A DNA stretch of 64,000 nt from Pseudomonas sichuanensis (GTDB lineage: Bacteria; Pseudomonadota; Gammaproteobacteria; Pseudomonadales; Pseudomonadaceae): the NCBI RefSeq assembly GCF_003231305.1, contig NZ_QKVM01000006.1:90119-154118 (forward strand), given 5' to 3'. Positions 43,320 through 52,430 of the stretch are shown here, one piece after another. The notes below the pieces were generated by a model. The model had not been told where the DNA came from, did no database searches, and worked only from the letters and a program-made list of their open reading frames with translations. The position numbers were made by a program, and so were the translations under genes. The stretch's first letter is position 1, and the number at the start of each line of letters is the position of its first letter.

Positions 43320-44045
43320 TCAGGCTCGGTTGCCTGGCAGCTCGTTTTCCATATGGTCGATGCAATGCTGCATCTGCGCCTGGCACTGCTCGATCAAGGC
43401 GGGCAGGTCCTGTTGGGTCAGGCCCGCGGTGGCGATCGGCGCCAGCGAGCGAATGATCACCGTGCGCCGACGCCAGCTGTTCAGGCCCATGCGCCGCGTG
43501 TAACGGCTGACGCACACCGGCACGATCGGCACGCCGGCTTCGAGCGCCATGTGGAACGCGCCTTTCTTGAACGGCAACAGCTGTTCGCCCGGGTTGCGCG
43601 TGCCCTCGGGGAAGACCCAGATCGAGGTGTCGTGCTGCAAGGTGCGGGTAGTCGCCTGCAGGGCCTGGCGTGCCTGGAAGCTGTTTTTACGGTCTATCAG
43701 CACGTTGCCGCCCAGCCAGAACAGCTGGCCGAACAGCGGCACCCAGCCCAGGCTTTTCTTGCCGATGGCCACGGTGCGCCGCGGTACCACCTGGCCAATG
43801 ATGAACAGGTCGTAGTTGGACTGATGGTTGGCAACGATCACGCAGCCCGGGGGCTGGTCCCGCAACGGGCCGACCTCGGCCTTGACCTTGATGCCCATGA
43901 ACCAGGCGGCGGGCACGCTGTAGAGGCGGGCGAACAGGCGGCTGTTGTCGGGGTTGAACGGGCGCAGCAGGCCGATGACCAGGCCGAGCACTCCCACGAG
44001 CAGGAAATGCAGCCCCAGCAGGAGCATGCGAAGCAGATAAAGCAT
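43320..44045 (-). CDS. 1-acyl-sn-glycerol-3-phosphate acyltransferase (PlsC family)
   Basis: The 241-residue protein has one or two N-terminal hydrophobic segments and the acyltransferase motifs ANHQSNYDLFIIG (N-H-x4-D, about 77-83), NVLIDRKNS, VFPEGTRNPGE and PFKKGAFHMALEAGVPIVPV, in the family's order and spacing. It makes phosphatidic acid by acylating lysophosphatidic acid at the inner membrane. Pseudomonas carries several paralogues, so its exact acyl preference is open. The start at MLYLLRMLLLG is chosen; earlier codons lack the family pattern. Confidence 0.92.
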   Translation of the reverse strand: MLYLLRMLLLGLHFLLVGVLGLVIGLLRPFNPDNSRLFARLYSVPAAWFMGIKVKAEVGPLRDQPPGCVIVANHQSNYDLFIIGQVVPRRTVAIGKKSLGWVPLFGQLFWLGGNVLIDRKNSFQARQALQATTRTLQHDTSIWVFPEGTRNPGEQLLPFKKGAFHMALEAGVPIVPVCVSRYTRRMGLNSWRRRTVIIRSLAPIATAGLTQQDLPALIEQCQAQMQHCIDHMENELPGNRA

Positions 44046-44180
44046 GGTACGACTCACACAGGACAATCGCGGCGCAGTGTACGGACGTGCACTGTTGGCG
44101 GCAAATGCTGTGGGGGCGGCCCTGATGCTTTGCCCGCAGGAGCGCCCGGCAAGGCCGCTCCTGCGAGTGATCGAGGCCAA

Positions 44181-44870
44181 TCAGCCCAAGTGGTTCTGGT
44201 CCGCCAGGATGGCCTCGTCCAGCACCTCCAGCAGGCCTTTGCGCACTTTCAGCTTGGTGTTCTTGTGCGCCAGCATGTTCAGCTTCTTCATTTCACGGGC
44301 GACCGCCGTGGCGGTTTCCAGCAGTTGCTCGGCCGGCACCACCTTGTCGAGGAAGCCAGCGTCCACCGCGCCCTGCGGGTCGAACACCTCGGCATTGTTC
44401 ACCGAACGCTGGAAGGCTGCACGGCTCAGGCGGTCGCGGGCCAGTTCGATACCGGCATGGTGCATGGTCATGCCGATCTGCACTTCGTTCAGGCAGATCT
44501 TGAAGGGGCCTTCGACACCGATGCGGTAGTCGCCCGACAGGAGCAGGAAGGCGCCCTTGGCCACGGCGTTGCCAGGGCAGGCGACGATCACCGGGAAGGG
44601 GTGCGAGAGCAGGCGGCGGGCCAGGGTGGAGCCCGCGGTGACCAGCCCGACGGCTTCTTTAGGGCCGGCGGTCATCACCTTGAGGTCGTAACCGCCGGAG
44701 AGAATGCCCGGCTGGCCGGTGATGATCACGATTGCGCGTTCTTCCACGGCGCGGTCGAGCGCGGCGTTGAACGCCTTGATGACCTCCGGCGAGATCGCGT
44801 TGACCTTGCCGTTGTTCAGGGTCAGGGTGGCGATGCCGTCTTCGGCGTGGTAGGTAATCAGCTCGCTCAT
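44181..44870 (-). CDS. Enoyl-CoA hydratase/isomerase family protein (crotonase-like)
   Basis: The 229-residue protein has the crotonase fold with NNGKVNAISPEVIKAFNAAL, the first oxyanion segment GILSGGYDLKVM and the second ACPGNAVAKGAFLLLSGDYRIG. Classical hydratases have two Glu in the second region. Here the first catalytic Glu position lies in GPFKICLNEVQIGM and the other is not obvious, so it may be an isomerase or a hydrolase rather than a hydratase. AAGGA precedes the ATG. The plsC-like gene follows after 135 nt. Confidence 0.9.
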   Translation of the reverse strand: MSELITYHAEDGIATLTLNNGKVNAISPEVIKAFNAALDRAVEERAIVIITGQPGILSGGYDLKVMTAGPKEAVGLVTAGSTLARRLLSHPFPVIVACPGNAVAKGAFLLLSGDYRIGVEGPFKICLNEVQIGMTMHHAGIELARDRLSRAAFQRSVNNAEVFDPQGAVDAGFLDKVVPAEQLLETATAVAREMKKLNMLAHKNTKLKVRKGLLEVLDEAILADQNHLG

Positions 44871-45094
44871 GGCAGAGTCCTTAGGGGGGGCGTGGTGGCG
44901 ACGTTACCCAGCGTCGTCAGCCAGGTAAAGCACCAAGGCTGACCGGTTGGTCAGCGCCAGGCCGCTACCCCTCGTGGCATCGGGCCGGCGCCTGCGCGGC
45001 AGGTAAAAGCGCAGGCCACAATGGCAGCTTTGCCTTGATAACCGAGCGAATTCGGCTAATTGGCTTAAGCGCATGAAAATTCTGAAAAAAATGC

Positions 45095-45123
45095 TTGCCA
45101 AAGAAAGACTCTTCTACTAAATT
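45095..45123 (+). promoter_or_regulatory. Sigma-70-type promoter of the tRNA-Ser gene
   Basis: TTGCCA (45095-45100) and TAAATT (45118-45123) are spaced by 17 bases. A GC-rich stretch (GCGCGCC) follows at the expected start, as in promoters under stringent control. Confidence 0.75.
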
Positions 45124-45160
45124 AGCGCGCCTCGACAGGCTAAACAGCTTGAAGAGAAAC

Positions 45161-45250
45161 GGTGAAGTGTCCGAGTGGTCGAAGGAGCACGCCTGGAAAG
45201 TGTGTATACGAGAAATCGTATCAAGGGTTCAAATCCCTTCTTCACCGCCA
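45161..45250 (+). tRNA. tRNA-Ser (anticodon GGA)
   Basis: The 90-nt sequence folds as a class II tRNA. Acceptor arms are GGTGAAG and CTTCACC with discriminator G and encoded CCA. The anticodon loop CTGGAAA gives GGA at 45195-45197, reading UCC/UCU. There is a long variable arm (TATACGAGAAATCGTATC) and a T arm with GGTTCAAATCC. It has its own promoter and terminator. The accessory block carrying the apr operon starts just past it. Confidence 0.97.
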
Positions 45251-45261
45251 CATTCTACGAG

Positions 45262-45295
45262 AAGCCCCCGAATCGAAAGGTTCGGGGGCTTTTTG
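45262..45295 (+). terminator. Intrinsic terminator after tRNA-Ser
   Basis: An 11-bp stem (AAGCCCCCGAA / TTCGGGGGCTT), extended by a C-G and a T-G pair and closed by a GAAA loop, is followed by TTTTGTTTCT. Confidence 0.95.
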
Positions 45296-45371
45296 TTTCT
45301 GTACTTACTCTCTGTCCGGGATATCAATGGGCGGTGAGGCTCGAGAAGCCTCGCCGCCCTTGCCTTGGGCC

Positions 45372-47261
45372 CTACTGCCCGGCGGCAGGCGGTTGCGAGG
45401 CGATGGCGGCAGGTGCCTCAAGGGGCCTGGAGGTCCATTTCAAGGCTGCCCGTAGCTGTTCCTTCACGGCTTCACCGTAGCGCGTCGCTCCGGTTTCATT
45501 CAGGTGGTCAGCATCGGAGTACAGCGGAGTCGCCCCGTCGAAGGGGGCGTCGCGCCAGAGGTCGATGCCGGTGAAGTCCAGTACCTGGACATTGTCGTAC
45601 TTGCTGGCCATCTCGATGATCCTGTCGTTGGCCAGCCGCCATTTGTCGTCGACCGTGACCCTAGGGTGCAGGCCGAGTGCCTTGAGCCTTGTGGCCCGCT
45701 GCAAATCGGCAGTGAGGCTGGGGATCTGCAGCAGGACGAATACCTGCTGGTCCCTGCGCGCGCTTTGCTCGAACAGGTGATCGATCGAGTTCGCGGAGGC
45801 AGGGTCTTTCAGGTGCAGGTCCCAGCGCCCGGCGATGAACACCGTTTTCGCCGTGGCCAGGTACTTGTCCACCTGTTGGATTTGCGCTTCACAAGGTGCC
45901 ACTGCGTTCTGCGGTACCGAGCGGATATCGAAGCCGTGCAGGGGGATGCAGCTGCTGGCGCTGATGACTCGCATGCGTGCGTTGATATAGCGCCCGACCA
46001 CATCGGCAAACAGATTGAGTTGCGCAGCGTGGCTATCGCCAATCACCAGTATTTCCTGGGGGGCGTCCTGTGCGCCGCGCACGCAGTCGCCGATGATCTG
46101 CCCGTGGCAGATAAGTGCAGGGTCGGCATAGCGGGTGAATTCAACGGGGGGGCGAGGGACCACTGTCTTGTTCAACTTGCGCGTTGCCTGGAGGGTGCCG
46201 AGGGCGATGACCAGGATCGCGATGGTCGCACCCAGCGGAATCGACCGGGCTTTGCTGAATCGCACCCTGTTTTCGATGAAGGTATACGACAGCCAGCCAC
46301 AGATCAGCGTGAGCAGGGCGGCGGCACTCAACACACTTGCGGGGAGCTCGTAACTGCCGTGGATGTAGCGCAGTGCGGCCAGAATCGGCCAGTGCCAGAG
46401 GTACAGCGAGTAAGACAGGTTGCCCGTCTGCACGGCGATGGGGTTGCACAACGGGTTGCTACGCTGGTTGATGGCGGCCCAGATCACCAGTGCCACACCT
46501 ATGCACGGGGGCAGCGTCAGTAGCCCGGGCTTGAAGGCGCTCTCGGTAATCAGCGCGAAGCTGGCCACCATCAGGCTGCCACCTACTGCATAAGCCACGC
46601 GTTGCTGGGTAGCGCTGGCCGGTGGGCGGATCAGCGCGGTGACACTGCCGATCAGGAACTCCGGGATGCGCGCGGCCAGCGAGTAATAGAGCCCACTGGC
46701 GTCTGGTTGCGTGCCTCGATAGGTCGCGTAGCCCGTCAGCCCGGCGAACAGTGCCACGAGCACCGGTGTGCGCCATTTGGCGGGGAGCATCAAGAACAGC
46801 ACGGGCATCAGCAGGTAGTACTGCATCTCGATCGCCAGCGACCAGGTGTGCAGCAGCGGCAGCTCGAAGGCCTTGGGCCCGAAGTAGTCGTAGTAGTGGG
46901 CGAAATAGTTGTTGCTGTTGAAGATCAGGGCAGCCTTGGCGCTGCGGAAGAAGTCGCGGAAGTCACCTTTGATCAGCAGCAGGGCAAAGACCAGCGAGCA
47001 GATGACGATCAGGGCCAGGTAGGCCGGGATGATCCGTTTTGCCCGCGACAGGTAGAACTGCCGGTAGCTGAAGGTCTGCGCGGTGTGCTGGGTGTGCAGC
47101 AGCCGGGTGATGATGAAGCCGGAGATGACGAAGAAGATGTCGACCCCAAGAAATCCGCCTGGGAGCCAGTTGCTGTTCATGTGAAAGACAATGACGGCCA
47201 GCACCGCCAGCGCGCGCAAGCCTTGAATGTCGTTTCGTAGCGTCAGAGCTGTTGTTTGCAT
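45372..47261 (-). CDS. OafA-type acyltransferase with C-terminal SGNH domain
   Basis: The protein of about 629 residues has an N-terminal acyltransferase-3 domain with ten or so membrane helices (about 10-350). Its signatures are NDIQGLRALAVLAVIVFH with the key His, GGFLGVDIFFVISGFII and a later LHTWSLAIEMQYYL. A periplasmic SGNH hydrolase-like domain follows with GDSHAAQ near 405 and DADHLNETG near 580. Such fusions O-acetylate LPS O-antigen or other surface glycans. It may act on the polysaccharide made by the locus at the window start. The start is ambiguous (another ATG lies 15 nt upstream) and no strong ribosome site is seen. Confidence 0.92.
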   Translation of the reverse strand: MQTTALTLRNDIQGLRALAVLAVIVFHMNSNWLPGGFLGVDIFFVISGFIITRLLHTQHTAQTFSYRQFYLSRAKRIIPAYLALIVICSLVFALLLIKGDFRDFFRSAKAALIFNSNNYFAHYYDYFGPKAFELPLLHTWSLAIEMQYYLLMPVLFLMLPAKWRTPVLVALFAGLTGYATYRGTQPDASGLYYSLAARIPEFLIGSVTALIRPPASATQQRVAYAVGGSLMVASFALITESAFKPGLLTLPPCIGVALVIWAAINQRSNPLCNPIAVQTGNLSYSLYLWHWPILAALRYIHGSYELPASVLSAAALLTLICGWLSYTFIENRVRFSKARSIPLGATIAILVIALGTLQATRKLNKTVVPRPPVEFTRYADPALICHGQIIGDCVRGAQDAPQEILVIGDSHAAQLNLFADVVGRYINARMRVISASSCIPLHGFDIRSVPQNAVAPCEAQIQQVDKYLATAKTVFIAGRWDLHLKDPASANSIDHLFEQSARRDQQVFVLLQIPSLTADLQRATRLKALGLHPRVTVDDKWRLANDRIIEMASKYDNVQVLDFTGIDLWRDAPFDGATPLYSDADHLNETGATRYGEAVKEQLRAALKWTSRPLEAPAAIASQPPAAGQ

Positions 47262-47366
47262 GGTGCGGGTTGTCATCCGGGGTGCTGCGCAAGGTGGTTG
47301 GCGATTATACGAGCCAGCCGGCACGGGTGCAGGTGGCTTCGTCCGGTAGTGTCAGGCACGGGATGC

Positions 47367-49499
47367 TCAAAAACTGACCGACGCCGACAGCCTTGCCGTA
47401 CGTGGCGCGCCCTGGAACAGGTAGTTGTCACCCAGGTAGTCGCCCACGTCGCGCCAGTAGCGCTTGTCGAACACGTTGTCCACGGTCAGGCGCAGCACCG
47501 TGTCGTAGCCGCCGATGCGGGTGCTGTAACGGCCGCCGATGTCGAACACGGTGTAGCCGCCGACTTCGACGTTGCCGGCTTGGCTGGCGTATTTGCTGGC
47601 GCTGTAGCGTGCGCCGCCGAGCAGTGCCAGGCCCGGCACGGGCAGGGCGTAGTCGGCGTGCAGCGCGGCGCGCAGGCGTGGCACGTTGATCGCCTGGTGG
47701 CCTTCGTAGGCGTCGGTGCCGCTGTCCTGCACCCGGGCGCGGATCGCCGCGGCACTGGCCTGAAGCTGCAGCTTCGAGGTCACCCAGCCGCTGGCGCCCA
47801 GTTCCAGGCCGGTGTTCTTCTGCCGGCCCTGCTGCACATAGGTGAAGCTGCCGTCGTCCTGCGGCTGCGCGTACTGGTAGGCCTGGCGGATCTGGAACAG
47901 TGCGGCACTCAAACTCATGCCCTGCCAGTCGCGCTTGATGCCCACTTCCAGCTGGCGCGACAGGGTGGGGGCGAGGATCTCGGCGGCGTTGCTGGCGAAC
48001 CAGGGCGCCGTGCCGCCACTGGAGAGGCCTTTGGAGTAGCTGGCGTACAGCGTGGTATCCGCCTGCGGCTTGTAGATCAGCGCGGCATTGGGTAGCAACT
48101 GATACTGCCGGGTATGGCGGCCGGCAACGCCGTCCTGATTCCAGGTCTTCTCGTCCAGGCGCACTTCGCGAGCGCCGATGACGGTCTGCCAGTGTTCATC
48201 GAAGGTGATGCGATCGCTGACAAACAGGCCGTACTGGCGGCTGTCCAGGCGGCGTTCGCTGTCGCCGATGGGCTTGTCGGACGGCGCCAGTGCTGGTGCG
48301 CCGGTGTAGATGTTGCCCGTGCCCAGCCACTCGTTGTAGTACGAGCGCTGGTCGAGGGTGCGACGCTGGGCGCTGGCGCCAACCGTCAATTCGTGGCCTA
48401 CGCCGAACGCCTCGAAGCGGCCATCGAGCATGGCCTGGGCCTCGTCGGTACGCCGGGTGTCATCGGGGCTGCGGAAATCATAGATGTCGTAGTCGCCGTT
48501 GCTGGCAAAGAACGCGCCCTCACTGGAGCCCCAGGCAAACGCGCTGTAGTCATCGATCACCACCTTGCTGCGCGACGCACTCAAGGTGCCGTTCCAGTCA
48601 TCGTTGAAGCGGTACTTGAAACGCCCGCCCAGGTTCAGCGAGTCGTTCTGCACCGGCTTGGCCCACTGCTGCCAGGCCAGGTGGTCCTTGGGGTCGACAT
48701 TGTGCGGCAATTGGCTGCCGCCCAGCAGTTGGTAGCCCGGCACCGAGTACTGCTCGCGGTGCTGGTATTCAGCGTCCAACTCCAGCACGGCGTCGGGGTT
48801 GATCTGCCAGTCGGCGGCCAGCGAGGCGAAGTCGCGCTTGCCGTCGGCATGGTCGACATAGCTGCGGATGTCTTCATGGGCCAGGTTGACGCGCAGGCCG
48901 AACTGGCGCTCGGCACCGAACCAGCCGCCCAGGTCGGTGGCCAGGTAGCGTTCGCCCTGTTCGTTGCTGGAAACGCTGAGTGTGCGCACGTCTTGCGTGC
49001 GCTTGGTCACGTAGTTGACCAGCCCGCCGGGCTCCGACACACCGCTTTGCAGCCCGGACAGCCCCTTGAGCAGCTCGACCTGCTGCTTGTTTTCCAGTGC
49101 CACGTTCTGCTCGCCGGCGATGGTCTGGCCGTTGATCCGGTAACTGCTGGCGGCATTGAGCTCGAAACCGCGCACGTTGAAGTTTTCGTAGTAACCGACC
49201 GGCGCATAGCTTTCACCCACCGAGGCGTCGCTTTGCAGCACTTCGCTCAGTTTGCGCACCTGGCGGTCGTCGAGCAGTTGGCGGCTGAACACGCTGACCG
49301 CCGCTGGGGTATCGAGCAGTGGCGCATTGTGCAGCCCGCCGACCTGCGCCTCGCGGGCCTGGTAGCCATCACTGCCGTACACCTCGGTGACCTTGACCGG
49401 CGCCAGGGTCACGCTGTCTGCTGCCAGGGCATGGGCGCTGTGCAGGGCAAGGCCTAGGCCGAGCAGGCCAAGGGGCAGGCGGGGGCGAAGCGGGGTCAT
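47367..49499 (-). CDS. TonB-dependent siderophore receptor
   Basis: The 710-residue outer-membrane protein has a signal peptide ending HALAA, a TonB-box-like start (VTLAPVKVTEVYG), a plug domain (about 45-165) with FNVRGFELNAASSYRINGQ and LLKGLSGLQSGVSEPGGLVNYVTKR, and a 22-strand beta-barrel ending in an aromatic residue (ASVSF). The plug wording matches the siderophore-receptor group. No N-terminal signalling domain and no adjacent sigma/anti-sigma genes are present, so it is a plain transport receptor. No clear Fur box was found. AAGGAG precedes the ATG, with a strong hairpin just upstream. Confidence 0.94.
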   Translation of the reverse strand: MTPLRPRLPLGLLGLGLALHSAHALAADSVTLAPVKVTEVYGSDGYQAREAQVGGLHNAPLLDTPAAVSVFSRQLLDDRQVRKLSEVLQSDASVGESYAPVGYYENFNVRGFELNAASSYRINGQTIAGEQNVALENKQQVELLKGLSGLQSGVSEPGGLVNYVTKRTQDVRTLSVSSNEQGERYLATDLGGWFGAERQFGLRVNLAHEDIRSYVDHADGKRDFASLAADWQINPDAVLELDAEYQHREQYSVPGYQLLGGSQLPHNVDPKDHLAWQQWAKPVQNDSLNLGGRFKYRFNDDWNGTLSASRSKVVIDDYSAFAWGSSEGAFFASNGDYDIYDFRSPDDTRRTDEAQAMLDGRFEAFGVGHELTVGASAQRRTLDQRSYYNEWLGTGNIYTGAPALAPSDKPIGDSERRLDSRQYGLFVSDRITFDEHWQTVIGAREVRLDEKTWNQDGVAGRHTRQYQLLPNAALIYKPQADTTLYASYSKGLSSGGTAPWFASNAAEILAPTLSRQLEVGIKRDWQGMSLSAALFQIRQAYQYAQPQDDGSFTYVQQGRQKNTGLELGASGWVTSKLQLQASAAAIRARVQDSGTDAYEGHQAINVPRLRAALHADYALPVPGLALLGGARYSASKYASQAGNVEVGGYTVFDIGGRYSTRIGGYDTVLRLTVDNVFDKRYWRDVGDYLGDNYLFQGAPRTARLSASVSF

Positions 49500-49518
49500 G
49501 CAAGGCTCCTTGAAAATA

Positions 49519-49663
49519 CCGACGCCGCCGTTATCAGTCGGCGGCGGTCGGCAGGGCAAGTGTGGGGCAGGGGCAACCCGCCGGCGTTGCGCCGATCAGG
49601 TGGATGCAAAAGGGCGCCATGTTAACAGGCGCGCACGGGCAAGTGCCTGCAAACGCAGGCACT
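49519..49663 (-). promoter_or_regulatory. Two hairpins upstream of the siderophore receptor gene
   Basis: One hairpin (49519-49551; CCGACGCCGCCG paired with CGGCGGCGGTCGG, one bulge) lies about 20 nt upstream of the receptor ATG in the likely mRNA leader. The other (49642-49663; AGTGCCTGC / GCAGGCACT, AAAC loop) lies further upstream. Neither has a T-run on the minus strand. They could control translation or end the upstream transcript. No known riboswitch sequence was recognised. Confidence 0.5.
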
Positions 49664-49694
49664 CAGGGAGAAAACGTGTGGGCCCCGGGTGAAT

Positions 49695-50072
49695 TCAGGC
49701 GGCGACTGGCCGTTGATGCCGGCGCCAGTTGTCGTCGATCTTCGACCAGGTCTTGCCATCGGTGATGGCCAGCAGCTTGCGCCCATCCTTGAAGGTGGCG
49801 ATGAAGGTCACTTCGTCCTCCTTGCCACCCAGCAGCAGGCCGGCGAGCAGGCCGACCGGCCCGGCCACCAGTGCCCCGGCCATGCCCCAACCCAGGGCGC
49901 CGCCGAGGCTGCGGGTCGATTCCAGGTTGGCCAGCTTCAGCTCCTGGATGCGTGCGAGGGAAATGCGCTCGCCAGGCGAGGGGCTGCGCGGGGTCTTGAG
50001 TGTGAGCGCTCCGTTGCGATACTCGCCTTCACCTTGCAAGAAATCGCCGGATTGCACCGTGAGTCTTGTCAT
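49695..50072 (-). CDS. Small protein with glycine-rich membrane segment, unknown function
   Basis: The 125-residue protein starts MTRLTVQSGDFLQGEGEYRNGALTL and has a glycine-rich hydrophobic hairpin (LGGALGWGMAGALVAGPVGLLAGLLLGG, about 63-90). It ends in a beta-like segment EVTFIATFKDGRKLLAITDGKTW. This resembles proteins with glycine-zipper membrane regions. Function is unknown. GACAGGA precedes the ATG. It lies between the receptor gene and aprA, divergent from aprA. Confidence 0.75.
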   Translation of the reverse strand: MTRLTVQSGDFLQGEGEYRNGALTLKTPRSPSPGERISLARIQELKLANLESTRSLGGALGWGMAGALVAGPVGLLAGLLLGGKEDEVTFIATFKDGRKLLAITDGKTWSKIDDNWRRHQRPVAA

Positions 50073-50515
50073 CGTGTCGTCCTGTCGGGAAAGGGCTTTT
50101 GACCAGCGCCTAATGAGCGCCGTGGGCGCGGGCAAGTCAACGGCCAGGCGACGGAGGGTCGTGCGGCCGGTTGTCGCGCAGTAAAGCGCCTAAACGAAAT
50201 GATGCTTCGAATGAACATCAAGTGGTCGCATTTTCATAAGTAAACTTCGGGCGGGTGTATAAAAAACCACTGAGTCATTAATTGGGCTCATGGTTTTATC
50301 CGGGTTTGCCGGGGTAATAACAGTTTGCGCAAATAACGGCATAGCAGTGCTGGTGTTCACAAACGAAAAAGTCCTGTCAGAAAACGCTGGACAGAAAGTT
50401 TCGTTTTGTGTCAGTTTTTTTGCGCCTCATAAGGGCGAGTGACAGGATGAACTCGCCAAGTGGGAGACTCCTGTCTGACATCAACTGCTTGTTCGTAAAC
50501 AAGGAAGTAACCTGC
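50073..50515. promoter_or_regulatory. 443-nt AT-rich region upstream of aprA
   Basis: This stretch contains no gene and is clearly AT-richer than its flanks. It holds TATAAA (50258-50263), a palindrome TTTGCGCAAA (50323-50332) and an imperfect inverted repeat with outer arms CACAAA-CGAAA and TTTCG-TTTTGTG (50358-50410) followed by a run of seven T. A 7-bp hairpin GGCGAGT/ACTCGCC (50434-50457) follows. The inverted repeat plus T-run could end or attenuate transcripts entering aprA. The aprA promoter is expected here but was not fixed with confidence. Confidence 0.55.
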
Positions 50516-51973
50516 ATGTCGAAAGTCAAAGTTAATGCCAGTGTTTCGGCCACTTCTGCGTTACAACCGCAAGGGCCGAGTGCCTCCGCCGGCTTGATCG
50601 ACCGTTTCGCCCATCAGTACGATCGCGGCGGCGCCAACATCAACGGCAAAGCGTCCTACACCGTCGACCAGGCGGCCGATTTCATCCTGCGCGATGGCGC
50701 GGCCTGGAAAGACCTGAACAAGGACGGCACCATCAGCCTCACCTACACCTTCCTCAACCGCGCACCGTCGGACTTCTACAGCCGCGATCTGGGCAGCTTC
50801 AGCCAGTTCAGCAGCCTGCAGAAAGACCAGGCCAAGCTCGCCATGCAGTCCTGGGCGGACGTGGCCAAGGTGACCTTCACCGAGGCGGCGTCGGGCGGCG
50901 ACGGTCACATGACCTTCGGCAACTACAGCGCAAACGACGGCGGCGCGGCCTTCGCCTACCTGCCGTTCGACCAGCCGGGCTCGCACAAGGGTGAATCCTG
51001 GTACCTGATCAACAGTGGTTACCAGGTCAACACCACCCCGGGCACCGGCAACTACGGGCGCCAGACCCTCACCCACGAAATCGGCCATGTGCTCGGGCTG
51101 TCCCACCCCGGCGACTACAACGCCGGCAATGGCAACCCGACCTACCGCGACGCCACCTACGCCCAGGACACCCGCGGCTACAGCGTCATGAGCTACTGGA
51201 GCGAGAGCAACACCGCGCAGAACTTCGTCAAGGGCGGTGGGCAGTACTACGCCTCGGCGCCACTGCTGGACGATATCGCGGCGATCCAGAAACTCTACGG
51301 CGCCAACTACGCGACCCGCTCGGGCGACACGGTGTATGGCTTCAACTCCACGGCCGACCGCGACTTCTACTCGGCCACCTCGGCGTCGTCGAAGGTGGTG
51401 TTCGCGGTGTGGGACGGCGGCGGCAACGACACCCTGGACTTCTCCGGTTTCACCCAGAACCAGAAGATCAACCTCAACGAGGCGTCGTTCTCCGACGTGG
51501 GCGGCATGGTCGGCAACGTGTCCATCGCCAAGGGCGTCACCGTGGAAAATGCCTTCGGCGGTTCGGGCAACGACCTGCTGATCGGCAATGCCGTGGCCAA
51601 CCTGCTCAAGGGCGGGGCCGGCAACGACATCATCTACGGCGGTGGCGGTGCCGATACCCTGTGGGGCGGCGCCGGCGCGGACACCTTCGTGTTCGGCGCG
51701 GTCAGTGATTCGACCAAAGCGGCACCGGACCGGATCATGGACTTCACCAGCGGGCAGGACAAGATCGACCTGTCGGGCATGGCCGCCTTCGCCGTGGACA
51801 AGCTGCCGCTGCAGTTCGTCAACGCCTTCACCGGCCATGCCGGCGAGGCGATCCTGAGCTACGACCAGGCCACCAACCTGGGCAGCCTGACCATCGATTT
51901 CACCGGAAACAGCCTCGGCGATTTCCTGGTGACCACCGTTGGCCAGGCCGCTGTCACCGACATCGTGGTCTGA
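50516..51973 (+). CDS. aprA: Serralysin-type extracellular zinc metalloprotease
   Basis: The 485-residue alkaline protease is secreted through AprDEF. It has the metzincin zinc site [11 protein letters not shown] (187-197) and the Met-turn SVMSYW (about 223-228, whose Tyr is the fifth zinc ligand). A calcium-binding RTX block (about 348-391) carries [30 protein letters not shown] and GGAGADTF repeats. The last residues (DIVV) match the terminal motif used by serralysins for type I secretion. A short propeptide replaces a signal peptide. AAGGAAG precedes the ATG. Immunity genes follow directly. It is a known virulence and immune-evasion factor in P. entomophila. Confidence 0.97.
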   Translation: MSKVKVNASVSATSALQPQGPSASAGLIDRFAHQYDRGGANINGKASYTVDQAADFILRDGAAWKDLNKDGTISLTYTFLNRAPSDFYSRDLGSFSQFSSLQKDQAKLAMQSWADVAKVTFTEAASGGDGHMTFGNYSANDGGAAFAYLPFDQPGSHKGESWYLINSGYQVNTTPGTGNYGRQTLTHEIGHVLGLSHPGDYNAGNGNPTYRDATYAQDTRGYSVMSYWSESNTAQNFVKGGGQYYASAPLLDDIAAIQKLYGANYATRSGDTVYGFNSTADRDFYSATSASSKVVFAVWDGGGNDTLDFSGFTQNQKINLNEASFSDVGGMVGNVSIAKGVTVENAFGGSGNDLLIGNAVANLLKGGAGNDIIYGGGGADTLWGGAGADTFVFGAVSDSTKAAPDRIMDFTSGQDKIDLSGMAAFAVDKLPLQFVNAFTGHAGEAILSYDQATNLGSLTIDFTGNSLGDFLVTTVGQAAVTDIVV

Positions 51974-51981
51974 TGCACGAG

Positions 51982-52009
51982 GGGGCGGCGTGTGTGCGCC
52001 GCCCCTTTT
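51982..52009 (+). terminator. Hairpin with short T-run between aprA and aprI
   Basis: A perfect 9-bp GC stem (GGGGCGGCG / CGCCGCCCC), with loop TGTGTG, is followed by only TTTT, 8 nt after the aprA stop. It looks like an incomplete intrinsic terminator that would give much more aprA mRNA than downstream mRNA. Confidence 0.75.
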
Positions 52010-52025
52010 GAGCTGAGGTTGACGC

Positions 52026-52403
52026 ATGCCTTTTTGCAAACCAATGATCGCCGTGTGGGCGATCCTCCTGACGGTGATGACCGAGGTCAGTATGGCCAGC
52101 AGCCTGTTACTCCCCAACCCCGCGCAACTGGCCGGGCGTTGGCAGCTTTACCCTCAAAGCCAGCAAGCCCAGGCCTGTGAATTGCGCCTTGACGCCAACG
52201 AAGGCGCGCTGGGCGGTGATCTGGAATGTGTCGCGCAGCTGATCGGCCTGCGCCCCGGCAGTTGGCTGGTAACCCCGGACACCCTGGCTCTGGTGGGCGG
52301 GGACGGCAGCAGCGTGGTGCACTTCAGCCGCGAGGGCGCCCTGCGCTATGGCTGGACTGCGCCAGACGGCACGCCGCTGATACTCGAACGCCAGCAACCA
52401 TAA
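52026..52403 (+). CDS. aprI: Periplasmic inhibitor of the alkaline protease (AprI/Inh family)
   Basis: The 125-residue protein has a signal peptide (cleavage near SMASS) and the AprI/Inh beta-barrel pattern: a mature N-terminus with SLLLPNPAQLAGRWQL, two Cys (CELRLDANEGALGGDLEC) that should form a disulfide, and FSREGALRYGWTA. The mature N-terminal strand inserts into the protease active site, so the cell is protected from unexported AprA. It lies between aprA and the secretion genes, as in P. fluorescens-type operons. Confidence 0.93.
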   Translation: MPFCKPMIAVWAILLTVMTEVSMASSLLLPNPAQLAGRWQLYPQSQQAQACELRLDANEGALGGDLECVAQLIGLRPGSWLVTPDTLALVGGDGSSVVHFSREGALRYGWTAPDGTPLILERQQP

Positions 52404-52410
52404 CCCCCGT

Positions 52411-52430
52411 CCGGCACTTTGAAGTGCCGG
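52411..52430 (+). promoter_or_regulatory. Hairpin between aprI and aprD
   Basis: CCGGCACTT and AAGTGCCGG form a perfect 9-bp palindrome around two bases, with no T-run. It may protect the upstream aprA-aprI mRNA from 3' decay or reduce read-through into aprD. Confidence 0.55.

Noticed and set aside
45161..45250. tRNA-Ser as an att site with a downstream direct repeat
   Set aside because: I looked for a second copy of the tRNA 3' end (CCCTTCTTCACCGCCA) in the window and for an integrase gene and found neither, so no attachment site is annotated.
49500..49694. Cobalamin or other riboswitch before the TonB-dependent receptor
   Set aside because: Two hairpins are present but the conserved B12-box sequence is not, and the plug domain wording fits siderophore receptors rather than BtuB.
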